Below, one piece after another: positions 38,901-52,200 of a stretch of DNA of 64,000 nucleotides; within the stretch, counting starts at the first letter, position 1; every line of letters starts with the position of its first letter. The position numbers and the translations under genes were made by a program. This DNA is from Nephromyces sp. MM_2019 (taxonomy: Eukaryota > Apicomplexa > Aconoidasida > Nephromycida): contig JADHZB010001095.1 in the NCBI GenBank assembly GCA_015657535.1, positions 63,355-127,354 on the forward strand, in the 5' to 3' direction. The notes beneath the pieces are model-generated. The model was not told where the DNA came from. It saw only the letters and a program-made list of their open reading frames with translations, and did no database searches.

Positions 38901-41900
38901 TGTGTTGATTTGTGTCGGTTTGTATGTGCCCGTGTGTGCGCGTGTGTGCGCCCGTATGGTTTGTGCACTTGCTTGTTGTGTGCTAAATTTTTTTGTGTAC
39001 ACACTCTCAGCTTTGCATCTACTTGGGAAACCCTTGCTTCTGCTACATAACGAATTTGAAGCACAAGTTTTTATATATTATCAAAGGAAGAAGCTGGAAA
39101 ACATACTCTGTTTTTGATAGATATAGACTCAATTCTATTGTACCATCGCAGTGTGTGAAGAATCTGATCATTCTTTCTTTCATGTTTTTGCAGGGTTTTC
39201 TGCATCATTTTTCTGCTGTAAAACTTGAATTTTAATAAGAGACACTCTGAGATATCATCATTTGATGATTGCATCTTCAGCCTACCCTTCGCCTCCTCTG
39301 TCTTTTGATATATGTGAAGCCTGCGTGTTTTTTTATGAAAGCCTTACATGTAGCTATGCATTAATATCTGATTCCAACATGCTTCGTACTGCTTCCTCAA
39401 TTCTCACCTCATTTATAGCTTTTTCTCTCTCTAATGTGCTATTTTTTTTATCCCAAAGAGGGTGATATTCTGTTATACAAAATGCAGCTAAATTTTCTGC
39501 ATAAAATGCACTAAAGAATGACGTTTTGTAGCCCTTTAAATCTCAAAGTAATCAATAATAGAACAGGCTGCTGTTGATCTAATCATCATTCATTTATTGT
39601 GTGTTGCTGCTGGCAATTATTCCCTTATTTCAGGTTCTTATGGCATAAAGGTGTTACGAACTGACTCGTTTAGGGTTTCTGAGATATCCCATGAATTCTC
39701 GGTGTATAGTAACTTCTTGCCTTCGCCAGTAATTCGCTTGGAGTCTCCTGTGGGTAGTACAAAGCCTATGTTTGCTCCTTTAAATCAATCTGTAGAGATT
39801 GTCTTCCAGAACATCTTTATTGCAGAATATTTGCAGCTTTTTCCCTGCATTTTGATATTTTTGATTGTATGGATACTGTGGATGAAGTTGAGAGCTTTAA
39901 ATTTCAGGTCTGTCGTGTGTGAAGTGGGAGTTCTGTGTGCTTGCTTGTTATTTGTGGTGTGTGTGCTTGCTTGTTATTTGTGGTGTGTGTGCTTGCTTGT
40001 TATTTGTGGTGTGTGTATTAATCATTTCCGGTGTATGTGTGTTTTTTATTTGTGGTGTGTGTGTTAATCATTTTTTGTGTGTGTTGATCTTTTCCGGTGA
40101 ATGTTTTACTCATTTCCGGTGTGTGTGTGGTTTTTTTACCCCCTCCCCAACCGCTCGTTACCTGCTTTTATTCTCAAGTCTCTCTGCGCTCTGGCTAATT
40201 TTTTTTTGCATTCACTGATTTCATCCTTTTTTTTGCTGATCTATTTGCTAAACTCCTTTTCGACTTTACATTAACTTTTTTCTAACTTCATGGCTGCGAG
40301 TTTGTCCTCACTTTCTCTCAGTTCATGCACTGTACGTTTGCTTGTGTGTGTTCGCGTTAATTGGCGTCATTTTACTCATATGCTGCGTAAATTTCCACCA
40401 CTAAATTTGATTTTCTGCTTTCATGTTAATATATATAACTTTTGAGGCTTTTTATTTTCGTATCGTTTTCATCACTGAAAATACTCGTTATTTTCTGGCA
40501 TTCTGTGTGATATCATCGTATACCGTTTGCTACTTCTTCTTCAAGGTTGCAGGTTTCTTTTTCTTGCTTTTATGGTTCCTCAATCTGTGATTGTATTTAC
40601 GTATACAGAATTTTAAGCCCGAAGGAGCAGCTTGAGATTACGATGCAAAACAAGAAGCGAAAACTTGCTGCCAGTCTTATGAGATGCTATAGTGAATTTA
40701 TGGAAAAATACCGTGAGTGATTTGCTTATGGAATTATACACCGTGAAACAAGCAATTTTTTCAAGAAACAGAATACTTCGAAGGGCTAGTATATATGCTA
40801 TTCATATAAGACTTGTAACTTCTTTTATTTCGTCAGTTTTGGTGTTTTTTTCCGGCTTTTTTCTAAGCATCTGTGTAATTATTTTTTAGATAAACAGAAG
40901 GAGAATACAATTGTGACGACTGTTTTTTTGCTTTAGTTCTGTGGTTTTACGGTGGATGATAAGCCTCATAGAAAACCACGGATTATGAGATTTGAGAAAA
41001 CATCGAGTTGCAACGAGCATTCTGACTTGAAATAGGAGCCTCTTTGTGCTTGAATCGGCTTAGGTGCAGTATGATTCTCTTAACACACATCTATGCTGCT
41101 TTTGACTTTAATCATGAGGATATCGGGATTTTTTTTCCATCTTTTGCTATTATTCTAGAAGATTTGAAGTGCAGGAATATGTACACTGAAACAGGATTTT
41201 TTTGTGTTATTCTTGGATACAGCGTTAAAGGAGGCTTGGCTTTTAAATATTGAGTTAAAATGAGCTTATCCAGGAGTATTATGCATCATTCGTATGTACG
41301 TACACACATATGAGATGTTTGTATTTTAACGTGAATAAAAAAATGAAGGCCAAATTAGATATTTCATGAGTTTATTTGTATTCCCTCCATATGATATAAT
41401 ATAACTTCTATAAACTTACTTGCATTATAAAAGGTATTTTATATCGTTTTTTTCGTAGTATATACTCCATAATAGAACTTTAAGATAGATTTAATTTTAG
41501 GTCCAACAGCATAGAAGATATTTTATATCCTTTTTGCTACTCTCATGTTATTTCACTTTGCAGAAAAGCTTTACAAGCGCTTGGGTACTCAGGAGAGCGT
41601 TGAGAAATCTTATGCTATCGATTCGTTTTGGGAAAAACATGCTAACAGCCTGCAGCTTGCGATTTCAGATGCTGCGATGCTATACTCGGAGGAAAAAGAA
41701 ATTCAAAGGCTTCCCGGTTTAATGCTCCTCTTGTTAGAAAATCTGAAACTCCTACTTGTGAGATTTGATTTTAAAAAATATATGTGTGTTTTCATCCTCT
41801 TCTGTTGCTTTAATTATCTCGTAAGTACGTTTCTTTTGGAGTATTTTTTCTTGTATGGAGCAATAGTCTACACGCTCACACTCGATATTTGCTTTTCTGT

Positions 41901-42875
41901 ATGCACGCTTTTATGCCGTTTGGCTTGTCTCTCTGCTACTATAGTGGGTATGGTATGTTGCCGTTGGTTATTTTGAGATAGAAACCTAGCAGCATGCGGA
42001 TTACTTATTTTTCAGCGTCTTTGCTCTTCAAGATGACGTTTTGAGGATTGGTATATATATTTTCTGTTGTATTTTTTATTTATTCAAAGAGTCTTCATTA
42101 GTCGATTTTTATGCTTCTCAAAAGCAAGTATTATCGATTTACTTTGAAGATTTGAGAGGATTACTCCTTAACCGTCGAATTCACTTGCAGAAAATTTTCT
42201 AGGTTAAAAAGGTGACGCCTTTTTTTTCTTGTTTACAAGCATTTAAAGCAGCAATGACCTTTTTGGTAACGAAAAGCATTGCTTATTCATGTTAAGCTAG
42301 CTCCATAACTTTATGTTAAATATACAAAAAAAACAAGGAGACATGCACACACGGTTAAGAAAAAATTCCAGAGTATTATGGCGAAATTACTTATAGGATG
42401 AGCGGTGTACAAAATTTTTTTAATAACTCAGTCGTAGTATTGCTGAAGATTACAAACTATAAAGTGCAAAACTAGCGAAAAGTCTGTTTAAGTTTGAAAA
42501 ACTCTATTTTCTGGTGAAAAGCACGGGAAATTCTTAGATTTGTGACGTTTCATAGGAATGTGTTTAGCTTAGCAGGCATGTAAATCAGCTCTGGTATTTT
42601 CCCACGTGGGAATTCTTAGCTTCATCTATTCCTTTACTCGTGAAATTTTTTTTTTTTTTTATCAAGGTGCTGTGCCAAAATTTTTTTTTACTTTTTTCCG
42701 AACACTTTTTCAACTATATCCCTCCTTTTTTTGGTAGGAAAAATATGAGGATACTAGGAGCGATACTGGCACGAAGCTTTCTGATTCTCTGAAAAAGTTT
42801 ACAATGTATGAGGAGAAGTTTATTGACACGCTCAGCCAGTTTTACACGGGAAATTTGCAAGATATAAAGCACTAG
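32961..42875 (+). CDS. OST1: Ribophorin I / OST1, oligosaccharyltransferase subunit, 9 exons
   Basis: Non-catalytic ER membrane subunit of the complex that transfers the lipid-linked glycan to Asn-X-Ser/Thr. Exons: 32961-33711, 33970-34142, 36601-36816, 37765-37971, 38650-38833, 39634-39907, 40609-40712, 41564-41757, 42738-42875. The 2241 nt give 746 aa with every phase closing. A signal-anchor segment lies at about residues 33-50. Ribophorin I landmarks follow in order: IVNVKVTREVRILRD (from about 135), SLGRPYVPLPRYINPVREQQ, HFINNSPLLYFPDV, PRYPLVGGWDASWKISF, RMNIKLPAG, and one transmembrane helix near 575-597 (YLQLFPCILIFLIVWILW). A charged cytosolic coiled-coil tail ends NLQDIKH. Animal ribophorin I is about 600 aa. 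The excess is mainly about 80 polar residues after the signal and a longer tail. The start could also be Met13. Introns are T-rich and two carry minisatellites. Confidence 0.93.
37254..37645. repeat. 24-nt minisatellite in OST1 intron 3
   Basis: About a dozen visible copies of the unit ggtctctctttgtgtgtgcg plus ttta, with variants containing a T9 run or gtgta in place of ttta. It lies wholly in the intron between OST1 exons 3 and 4. Because 24 is a multiple of 3 it stays open in frame (LCVRLGLS repeats), but this is not coding. It contains an assembly gap. Confidence 0.95.
37403..37452. other. Assembly gap of 50 N inside the minisatellite
   Basis: Exactly 50 N. The 59 bases before it (37344-37402) are identical to the 59 bases after it (37453-37511), including a distinctive T9 interruption. 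This suggests the same sequence is represented on both sides. Confidence 0.97.
38353..38394. repeat. Perfect 42-bp palindrome of (CA)n/(TG)n in OST1 intron 4
   Basis: A run of CA dinucleotides meets a TG run at the centre (38373/38374), making an exact self-complementary sequence with no spacer. It is able to form a hairpin in RNA or Z-DNA/cruciform in DNA. A looser CA-rich stretch precedes it at about 38220-38265. Confidence 0.9.
39934..40010. repeat. 24-nt tandem repeat just after OST1 exon 6
   Basis: About three near-perfect copies of gtgtgcttgcttgttatttg plus tggt, followed to about 40130 by decayed TG-rich copies. It begins about 25 bases after the exon 6 donor at 39908, so it sits in intron 6 close to the splice site. 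Confidence 0.85.
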
Positions 42876-45800
42876 TTATGTCACAGCTGGTGGAGTTTGA
42901 CTTTTACAAGACTTTTGAGGTCACGATAAAAGTCAACGAGTAGCAATTATCATTTTCAGACATTCACTATATGTACAACCAAATGATACGTTGACGCAAC
43001 ATGCGAGCTCAGCGTTTTTTGGGTGATTTATGCTATTTATTCAATTGTTTGGCAGAAAATCAGTGTTTCTTTTAAGCTATTATTCAAATTTACTGTTACC
43101 ACTGCTAGTTTAAGTCCTTTTGCTCCAATAAACCCGGCATTGTCCTTACTTCTTCGCGAGCAATTATCTTTCTACAAAAAGGTGTAGAGTTCCATTATCA
43201 AACACCTTGCAAAACCAGTTTAGTAGTTGCATTTATATTGAAACAGCGGCGCTCCTATTTATTTGGATGGTCCAGGTTTTATATGCCTACAGCCGGTACG
43301 CAAGAGCTTCTCTGCGAATGTCGGAAGGCAAATCTAGTTTGTGGCCTTTTTAGTCCTCAAAGCAATATCAGAGATATAACGATACTTTATAAATACATTT
43401 ACTAGCTCTTTACAATGCCTTATTTTTATCCGGAGACTATCGTTATATTTATGTAAACTGTAGTATCAGCACCTCAGTCTTGAGATGGAGTGCTGAGAAA
43501 TATTCATGCCGTCAGCAGCTTTAATTAAAAGAAGATTGCAACTATGTATTACTCAAATAGTCTGTGTATTAAGGTTTATGATATAGTTTTTCTTTATATA
43601 TCATGTCCAACCTAGGCAGTCCTATGAGGATAGAAAATCGAGAATTTTCAAGTTTGATAATTAAAGTTAAATTCTTGAGGAACGGGACGAAACTATGCAC
43701 CTCAAGTTTAAGCAAGCCTGCATAGTGGTTCAATGCTAACTATTGAATGCAGCATGTTTTCAGGCATTCATTACTCTACGTGTTTACTTCTCCTGTTTCA
43801 TTTTAAAGTGTGAGAAAGAGGTAAAACCAGAGTGGTGAAATCTAGCAAGTCTGAGCAAAAAATAATCTTTGGAATTAGCAAAGATTCATTATGGTACCCG
43901 GAGTATTTTTATACTTTTAAACTTGAAAGTTATTTTGGAATGCGAAACAGCGATCATTGCAAGAGGGATATTAAAGTGTGGAGTATATATCCAAAGGCAT
44001 AATGTCGTATGCTCGCTGTGAAACTGCAAAACACTTTGTTTAGATAAAGAATTGTTGGGAGTAAAAGCAGCCCTAAAATCTTTGAAACTTACACCATAAT
44101 TTGAAGGCTAATAACTTTTTTGAGTAAAAACAAGGCTGAATTACTTGGTATACTGAGTAGCTATTGCAGATTGTCATCACGTACATCTTGATGAATTCCC
44201 TTGCTTCGACTTATCTTTTAAAAACTATCAATATCATGATTAAGCCGTATCGTATTATGGTTAAATATGCCAATATTATTTTTATATTATATTGTTTAAA
44301 TAATCTATAAAAACAAAAATTATTTGTAATAGTTAATACTATAGCGTTTTCGAAATGACTTTTAGGGGCTTTTTTTATCTTTTAAGGAGTCCATAATAAA
44401 AATAGCAGTACGCCTCAATAGTTTACATTCCAGTTCCTCGCAAGAGCTAGCCTTGCCTAAACTTATGGGCAAGTTTTTTGACCATTCTGGTTTACCCGGG
44501 CAGAAAGTGGTGAATTTTATACGTGAGCGTGAACCACACGTGATAATCGCATGAAGTCTTTAGCGTGTGGCGCGACCGGAGACTGTCCTGAGTTCATTGA
44601 TGTGTATGCTGAAAACTAATCTTACTACAGAACAAACGTTTTGGCGAAAATTCCTAGCATTAACGCGGTGAAGTTTTCGAATTCCGTGTGATTTCAGCTT
44701 TTGAAATATTGCAAAAGTGTACTATTGGTTGAGATTTTTTACATTAAGTATGATGGCAACTTCGCTATGGAGTCCTCAGTACACACCACTTCTAATGAAC
44801 TTGTAACGGAGTAACGTGCGATATAGCAGCGCCATTTTTGGCTATTTTATAATCTTTACGCGGACAATGTGTTTGTCCTGCACTCTCTTCTTTTCGAGCA
44901 TTAAACTTTCAAGAGCCTTCTCGAAAAGTAATTTAGCAAAGCAAATTTAAGCACCAAAAAAAAATTTTACTTCATAGGTGAAAAAATGCTAAGCTTTCTA
45001 AAGGCAGCTCACTTTTTAATATTTGAAAGAAAATTCAAAATCATCATCGATGCATTCCTCGTTTAGAATAGTTTTACTTTCGCATTAGGACAGCGTGAAA
45101 TGCAGACCTCTTTAACGAAGCTGTCATTGGCGAATAGGGAACTTTAAATAGTCGATATATTCAGGAACAAGTTAGAAAATTAAAGTGAGGTGAACACCTA
45201 AGTGTCTGGAAAATTAAGCTTTTTTGTATAGCAGCAGATTGTGCTTGCGAAAGTATCATGTTGGGGAGTCAATTCACTACATCGTGCCAATGCGGCGCTA
45301 ATAGAAATTTTATGTCATGATGGGCATGTTAATATAAGCTCCCTAGTCCCTGCTTAGTTATACTTTATTTGTGAGTAAGGCATCATTTTCTTCTGCTATA
45401 TCGCCTTTAAGTATTTTATTGCCTATGCTGCGTGGTGTGCTCTCGTCATCCAAAGATTATTTGATACATATGCCCGCTGAAGTGCATTGCATGGAGTTGA
45501 TTGATGGCAATACTGACTTTTATTCGAACTTTGGCTATGCATATACTTGGATAGCTGGGTGTTGATTCCAACTGAAAACTGCCATGTCTTATTTTACATA
45601 AGGATTGGGATAAGCTGGATACGAATTTCACCAAAAAAATTTTTCAGCACTATAATATTGCAACGCAGCCTGTTTGGCGAACTTTTCTTCCGACGTCTTT
45701 AGTTATGAGTTTTTCCTAGATATTCTCCGTGGAGCTCCTAATTAACATTTACCGTAAAATTCATGGCCCGCCTGGTAGTTATGAGTTTGCTTCTGTAATA

Positions 45801-46276
45801 TGAACGGCTGCTGTACAAGCGGTCATGTCTGCAAATACATTCCTCCCTTGCAATGGATTCCATTATCTGCGCTAGGCTATTCTATGTTGTCTGACTTCAC
45901 CGCGTGCATGGTGTGACCGGGCCTACCCTTAGGTGCTGCGCATATTCATCAGGGCCATTTACTTTTCATATTTTTCGGAAATGATTTCGGTTTCTTGTAC
46001 TTAGTAAAAATTCCAAATGCACTAAAGCTCTGCTCATATAATGAATGGATCCGTAAAATTATGATTGGCGTGCTGCCAATAGATTTATGCCTTACGGGAA
46101 TTATAACCTTCTGTAGCGAAGTAATCTAAGCACCAACGCAGAACCTACGATGTTGCACATATAGAAATGGCTCAGATGCCAATCCGAAGAGGCACTCTCT
46201 CCTCATTCATGCAGCAAGCCTTGATAAGCAAGACTTCTATATTTATTAACAGTGGTGACACCTCTACTGACTCAAA
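42876..46276. other. Intergenic region between OST1 and the KBP-family gene
   Basis: Two same-strand genes are separated by about 3.4 kb of AT-rich DNA. No open frame over 65 codons, no motif and no RNA gene seen. The region contains the OST1 3' flank and the promoter of the downstream gene. Confidence 0.5.
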
Positions 46277-49200
46277 ATGTCAAACGGCCATTACCTGCCA
46301 CACATTGAGCATGTGATGCTAGATGAGTACGAAAGAAGAAGAGAAAAGTGGTATCAGGTACAAATGGCGCAGGCTTTGTCATGCTCACTAAAGGAGCAAT
46401 GCTTCGAATTTTTTACCGGTGTTGAGCAGCAAGGCGGATACACCAGTTTATCGCATTACTTGAACTTTGAGAGCCTAGAGTGCGAGAGCTCAGCTAAAAA
46501 TAAGGAAAGGACAGCTATAGGAGGGTTAGTAGAAACACAAGATTGTCCAAAAGAGATTAAAACACAGGGTATCCACGCGGAAGAAGACTCAGAAAATGGT
46601 GGAGGTGAAGTTCAAGAATTAAGAGAGAAAAGTCATGTCGTTATGCCCACCGAAGACTTTGATGAGTTTTATCGAACTATTGAGCAGTGCAGCGATGAAC
46701 TAGACATGAATTTGTTGCAAAAGGTGGCCAAATGTCTACAAAGCGCATTAACTTGCATGGTGCATACACATGGACTATGCGTAGGCCATTCCTTAAGCGA
46801 TGGTGATCATAACGCCAAATTAAAAAAAACCGACGGGGTAAAAGGGGTCGTGTCGGATAATTTAACAAAGGAAGCGGAAACGCAGGCCCCGGTACTTCCT
46901 AGTGACCTGCATCGCGATAAGGCATCTTCTTTGACCTCGTTTGGTTCATTTTATAAATTTCAAGGGAGACAGCTTCTTCTGCTGCGAGCATTGCTGAGCA
47001 GCATTATTGAAATGAATAATGATGGCAAGATAGCATTCGCCTCCATGAAGACTTGGTTAGGTATCATTATCTGTAATATTGGCGAGGAAAGCATGAGAAT
47101 ACCGCCTAATAAGTTCTCAAAAATATCCCTTATCTTCGGCCTAAGGCTTCTACATTCTGAGGCTCTCATGCTGAAGGATTTGCGGCCATTGACATCTGCT
47201 AGCGAAGATAAGGCGAGAGAAGCACTCTCTACAACTTCCTCTTCTTCGCTTAATTTTAGGGCAATCACGTGCGTCATCGGGGCAATGCAGTCGCTTAGTT
47301 GGATTATAGAAGAGCAACAGGGAAGCGCGGATGGACATACAACAAAAATATCATTAGCTTTGCTTTTGGTTGCCTGGAAGATGACTCATCGGATGATAAT
47401 GGTTATACTCTATTTAGTGCATGAATCATGGTAAAAACATAATTAAAGGCATTGCTGTTTTCAAGCACAGTTACAAATCATAGCAGGTGGAGGTATTATA
47501 TCGCTTTCTGCATGATCGTGCTGAGTTCAAAGACTGTCCATACTACGTCTGGCTTTACACATGAATTCAAAGCTATCCTCAGCTTTTCAGATTACAAGTA
47601 GCATAATTGTTTTCTTATATTAAGTCGCTTATGATTTTGAGAAACTATACAGGAAGCGGAAGTCCTCTAGGCACTGCTTTGGCACGGAGACTCATTTTTT
47701 TCGAGAGATTTCATTTGATATTTCCAGAAACATAGCTTAAAGAAAAGAGCTTCGATCAGTCCCCCTAAGCAAGCGCATGCTTCTTCCAGTACACCGAAAA
47801 TATCCTTATTCATCACATTTGCTATGCTGTTCTCAGGCAAATCCGACCATGCTTAACCCATGCTACTCACAGGGTCTTTCTTTGCTCCCAATATCAACCA
47901 GGGGTTACTTAGCATGGAAAAGCGTTATTATTGGTACTTCATTAGCTGCAAAATGCACAATGTCTAACAAAGCAAGTTTGCTAAAAGCTACTAAGCTAAG
48001 TACAGCGGCACAAGCGAGGCAGATGGACTATATTCTGCCGATAATAAAGTCTTTCCTTCCAACAGGAGCATGCGTGGTGGGCTGTCCTGCAGGAAAATCG
48101 GCTACTAATTTGCACTGCTTCAAACCAAAATTTTTTTATGACATCATGAAAGAGTGGCTGAAGAGCACGATAAACATTTCAGCTTTATTTGAACGGAGCG
48201 GAAAGACCTGGAACTCCGAATATTTTGCTCACTTGTGTCTGATTCTTATTAAGTTACTCAAAGAATTTTCAATAGCCATGGGGGATAGCATTTTCAACTC
48301 AGAAAAGGCAGAAAATTCTGAACCCACAGTTTCAAAAAATTCCAGCGGAACAAGAGAAAGATTGCGTGTAGAACAACAAGACATTGCTCAGATGGAAGCA
48401 GAAGCTCAAGTACTTCAGTGTAATGTGTACTACGGAAGGCTGCGTGAGTACGCCGAGAGCACAAGATTAGTCGCTGGTGGAAACTCCGATGATGTTCCTG
48501 AGAACGTGGCTGATTGCGCAGGTATTAACCACGAAGAGGAGGATAGCGATGTTCTAGCTTGCGCAAGAGAAGTTCACTTAATGGAAACTGAAGTGAGTAA
48601 TCTACGTAGCAGCACAAGGTTAAGATGTTGCATATGGACTCTCTGGTTACCATATCTTATCTTGTACTAATGCTAACAAAGAATTGGAGGATTGTGTTTA
48701 CGCATATGTTGCTACACCTTTTAGAATAAGCGCTGCAAGCTTTTATGCTTATGTCTTGGGGAGTAAAACCACTATTGGCGCGCTAACTTAGTGTAAGTGC
48801 GTCAATTCTACCTACCATGAAAATTAAACAAAATAGTTATAACTACACCATGGAATTTAAACAACTGTAGAACATTTAAGTGGTTCTGCAACATGAAAGA
48901 AATATCAGTCAAAGTTCACGTAAGATGTGTAAGGATCCGCATAGAAAAAGTTGAGTATTCATCTTTGAATCCAAGATATCCTTATTTACACCGACCAAAG
49001 CGTCAAGGCCATGCCACTACGTAAAATACTTTAGCATAGTAGACCATGCACCTACGAGTTACTAGGTAACCACAGCATAGTAAATGCTTCCCTGTTACAT
49101 TGATACAGGCTACTGCTCAACCAATCATGCTTTCTGCAGCTATTAGGTATCAAGCTAAATAAGCATATTGAAAAAAAATACGGTGAGCCTACCTTATCAG

Positions 49201-52200
49201 CGACTGAAACGAGAGCAGATCCCGACGCTGAAGAAATATTTTCACCTAACTCATCTTTGAGCTGCCTTCTAGATGGCAAAGATAACCTTGTGATCGAAGA
49301 TTTTCCAAGATTGTATGACAAAGAAAGGATAAATTGTAGTATACCAGTCAGCGGGTTCGTCGATCAATTTCGGTGGAAAACATATATTCATGCTAAGGCG
49401 GGATAAAATTTGTGGTAAATAAGAGACATAAATTTAAGTAAACACTAGCTATAAAAGAAGATCCTCTTCTCAAAAAGGGCAGCATTAGGCAAGTATTATA
49501 CAAGGAAACGTTATTTGCATGAAATAGAATAGGGGTAGGTCCTCTTTGTAATCCATAATTCTTTGTATTGTAGACCGAAAAACCGCAGGCCATTATGTTT
49601 GGTATATAGCCTTGATCATGGTAGATATTTCTTGGATTAGCGGTGAATAAAACTGCTTTTACAATTGTTCAGGCTTGTTCTGCAATCCGATGAAATACTT
49701 CATTAATTTCAGCATTATTTATAATATGCTGTCCCGTAATTTCCATCAGTATTTTCCTTTGTATTATATTTTTCTCTATTAATCAGGAGCATCATCTTGC
49801 CAGGGGGCTTAGTTGTGGAAGTATGTCCCACAAATTATAGCCTACATATTGAGGTAAATTTAAGTTTAATTAGACTACAAAATGATGATATCCTTACTAT
49901 CAATATGACATAGTTCAGCGTTTAAAAAAGCCTTTATTGGGTCAATAACAAAAGCTTGAGTGGATAAGTGACGAAAATTCGCCCGAATAACTTTGCATGC
50001 TCAAATAAATTCTTCTGTCGCCCTCGCAACAACTTTGCTGGTAAAGCAGGCCATCAAGTCCATGCCTAATTGGCTATATGAAATATCTCCTACGTTAGAT
50101 GCACTTTATATTCATGTCGTTCGCATCACCTTCTCAAGCGTGCACAAGTACTTTATCCAATAAGGAAACAATGAAAAAATGACGGTTGCTGTAAAAAAAA
50201 TTGAGTTATTTTTACGGGAAAGGTTCATTTCTTGGTCTACTTGGTTTTTATTCAATTCTTGCAAATGCGATAATTTGGATATATCTATAAAGGTAGAATG
50301 CTCTTTTTTCAGAATTTTTTTTTAGCATAAAGATAACCAATAAAAGTTTCACAGCACCTTCTCGCTAACGTTAATGTAAAATTTTGAGCTTGTGTGACGT
50401 TTAAGCTACGACGGTTTATCCATGTTTTTTCTAATTCACCCTTATTTTAATATAACAGATAGCTGGGAAAATTATCGAAATACAAAAAATGCTCTCAAAC
50501 TATGATAAGGGTGAAAAAAATTCATGTTTTCAAGGGATAGAAGCCCATGATCGAAAAGTTATAAGGCAAGCAAAATTTTCATGCTAACCGCTAATTTTTA
50601 AAGTAATCTAGTAATGCAAAAATGACTATGGTAGAAGTTCGTGATTATAAGTTGCAAAGAGAGCGAAGGGTGTCACACAAACAAGCGCGGTATCTATCTC
50701 ACCATAAGCGAGTATTCACGGGAGCAATTCGTTTAAATTCAACAAAAATGTAAAATATAAAAGGAAAAAGTAAAGCTTCAGCTTATTGAAAATTTAACGT
50801 AGGCATTATCTGAAGGAGAAAAAATTAATGTTGCTTTGAGATGCTGTAGTACCATACCAAACGATATTTATTTTGGGAAGAAACTTTTGTCTGAGCATTA
50901 GTAGAAAGAAAAAAATTGTACGCATAGTGAGAGGCTGGAGGGCAAAAAAAAGGAATTTATATCGCTTATAGTACAAAAGTACGACTTTGACCAGTCATGC
51001 ATACATATGATCACTTAATCTTTGTGAAGTAGCATTTCAGGCGTTCTATAGTCTCTCTGGTTAGCTGCCCAGTCTTTTTTGCAGCCTTGATGGAGCGAAA
51101 GCATTGTTCAGGCGCATAATTTCTTTAAGTAATGCGGCCTTAAATTTTTACGTCATCAATCGTTGGGCAACTGAACATGTTCGTTTAAAGCTATTACAGG
51201 TATATTCACACAGGTAATTATTATCTCTTTGATACGCTTTTATGGATTGCTGTTTCTTTGTACGATAGCGCTTACCAAACAATTTGGAGAGGGGATGTTG
51301 TAAGTATTAATAACTGCGCCATTCTAGGGAGTATTGGTTATTCAGGAGTCAAACTACCGATACATTATTATCAAATTCGCTGTGATGCGCAGCTAGTGTT
51401 AGTGAAAATGAGGAGCGTGCCCTACGGCGCTTCTTATTCAGGGGTTTTGACACAAGCGATCGTATTTATGCACTTGTATGAATTGATGTGCATCTGCACT
51501 AAGCCCTTTAGACAAAACTTCCCGCTGAAATCCGTTTTATTTAAACTGCCTTGTACTTAAAGTTGACATGTACATCAGCCGCTGAGCGTCTTTTGCTATG
51601 GCCTAATTTTTGTTTGGCATAGTTACATACCGAGAAGAAGTAGCCTGCATTTTGGTGGTTAGGAAAGTACAAGTGCATTTTAGGTAAAATATGAAGTTAA
51701 ATATGCACCTTACATCTTACCGAATTGTGCATTAGCACCTTACGGAGGCGGACCTCATGTATTATATTATCGAAACAAAGTAAGACTCCAAGGAAATAAA
51801 CTACACGTGGTTTCCACTTCTTATTCGAGAGAGATCGGTCAACACCAAATATGCTTAGCACTGCAATTTACCAGCACCAAATGTTTGTAACTTGCGTCTT
51901 TTGCTCCTCAGGCACTTTTCCAAATTTCTGCAGGATAAAAGGTAAGCAGCAAACTCTAGTTGGTAAGCTGAATGTCTCGTATATAAGCTCCTTGTTTCGT
52001 TGCTGCTGTTTAAAATGTCTAAGGGATGCTGCTGACGGCTTTTACTACTGAAAATACTGCTAGTAAAAGGTCAGCATAAGTACGGTGTGAAGATATCTGA
52101 CTAATGTGAATTCCGCTCCGCACGCTTGCCCTATTTACTGCTTTGTAGGACTTATGCTTCTACGTTACTATCAATCTCTAAGTCACTTCCGTTTCAGGAA

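Noticed and set aside
46677..47338. Minus frames opposite the first KBP-family exon
   Set aside because: Shadow frames. The + frame is longer and continues through consistent splicing.
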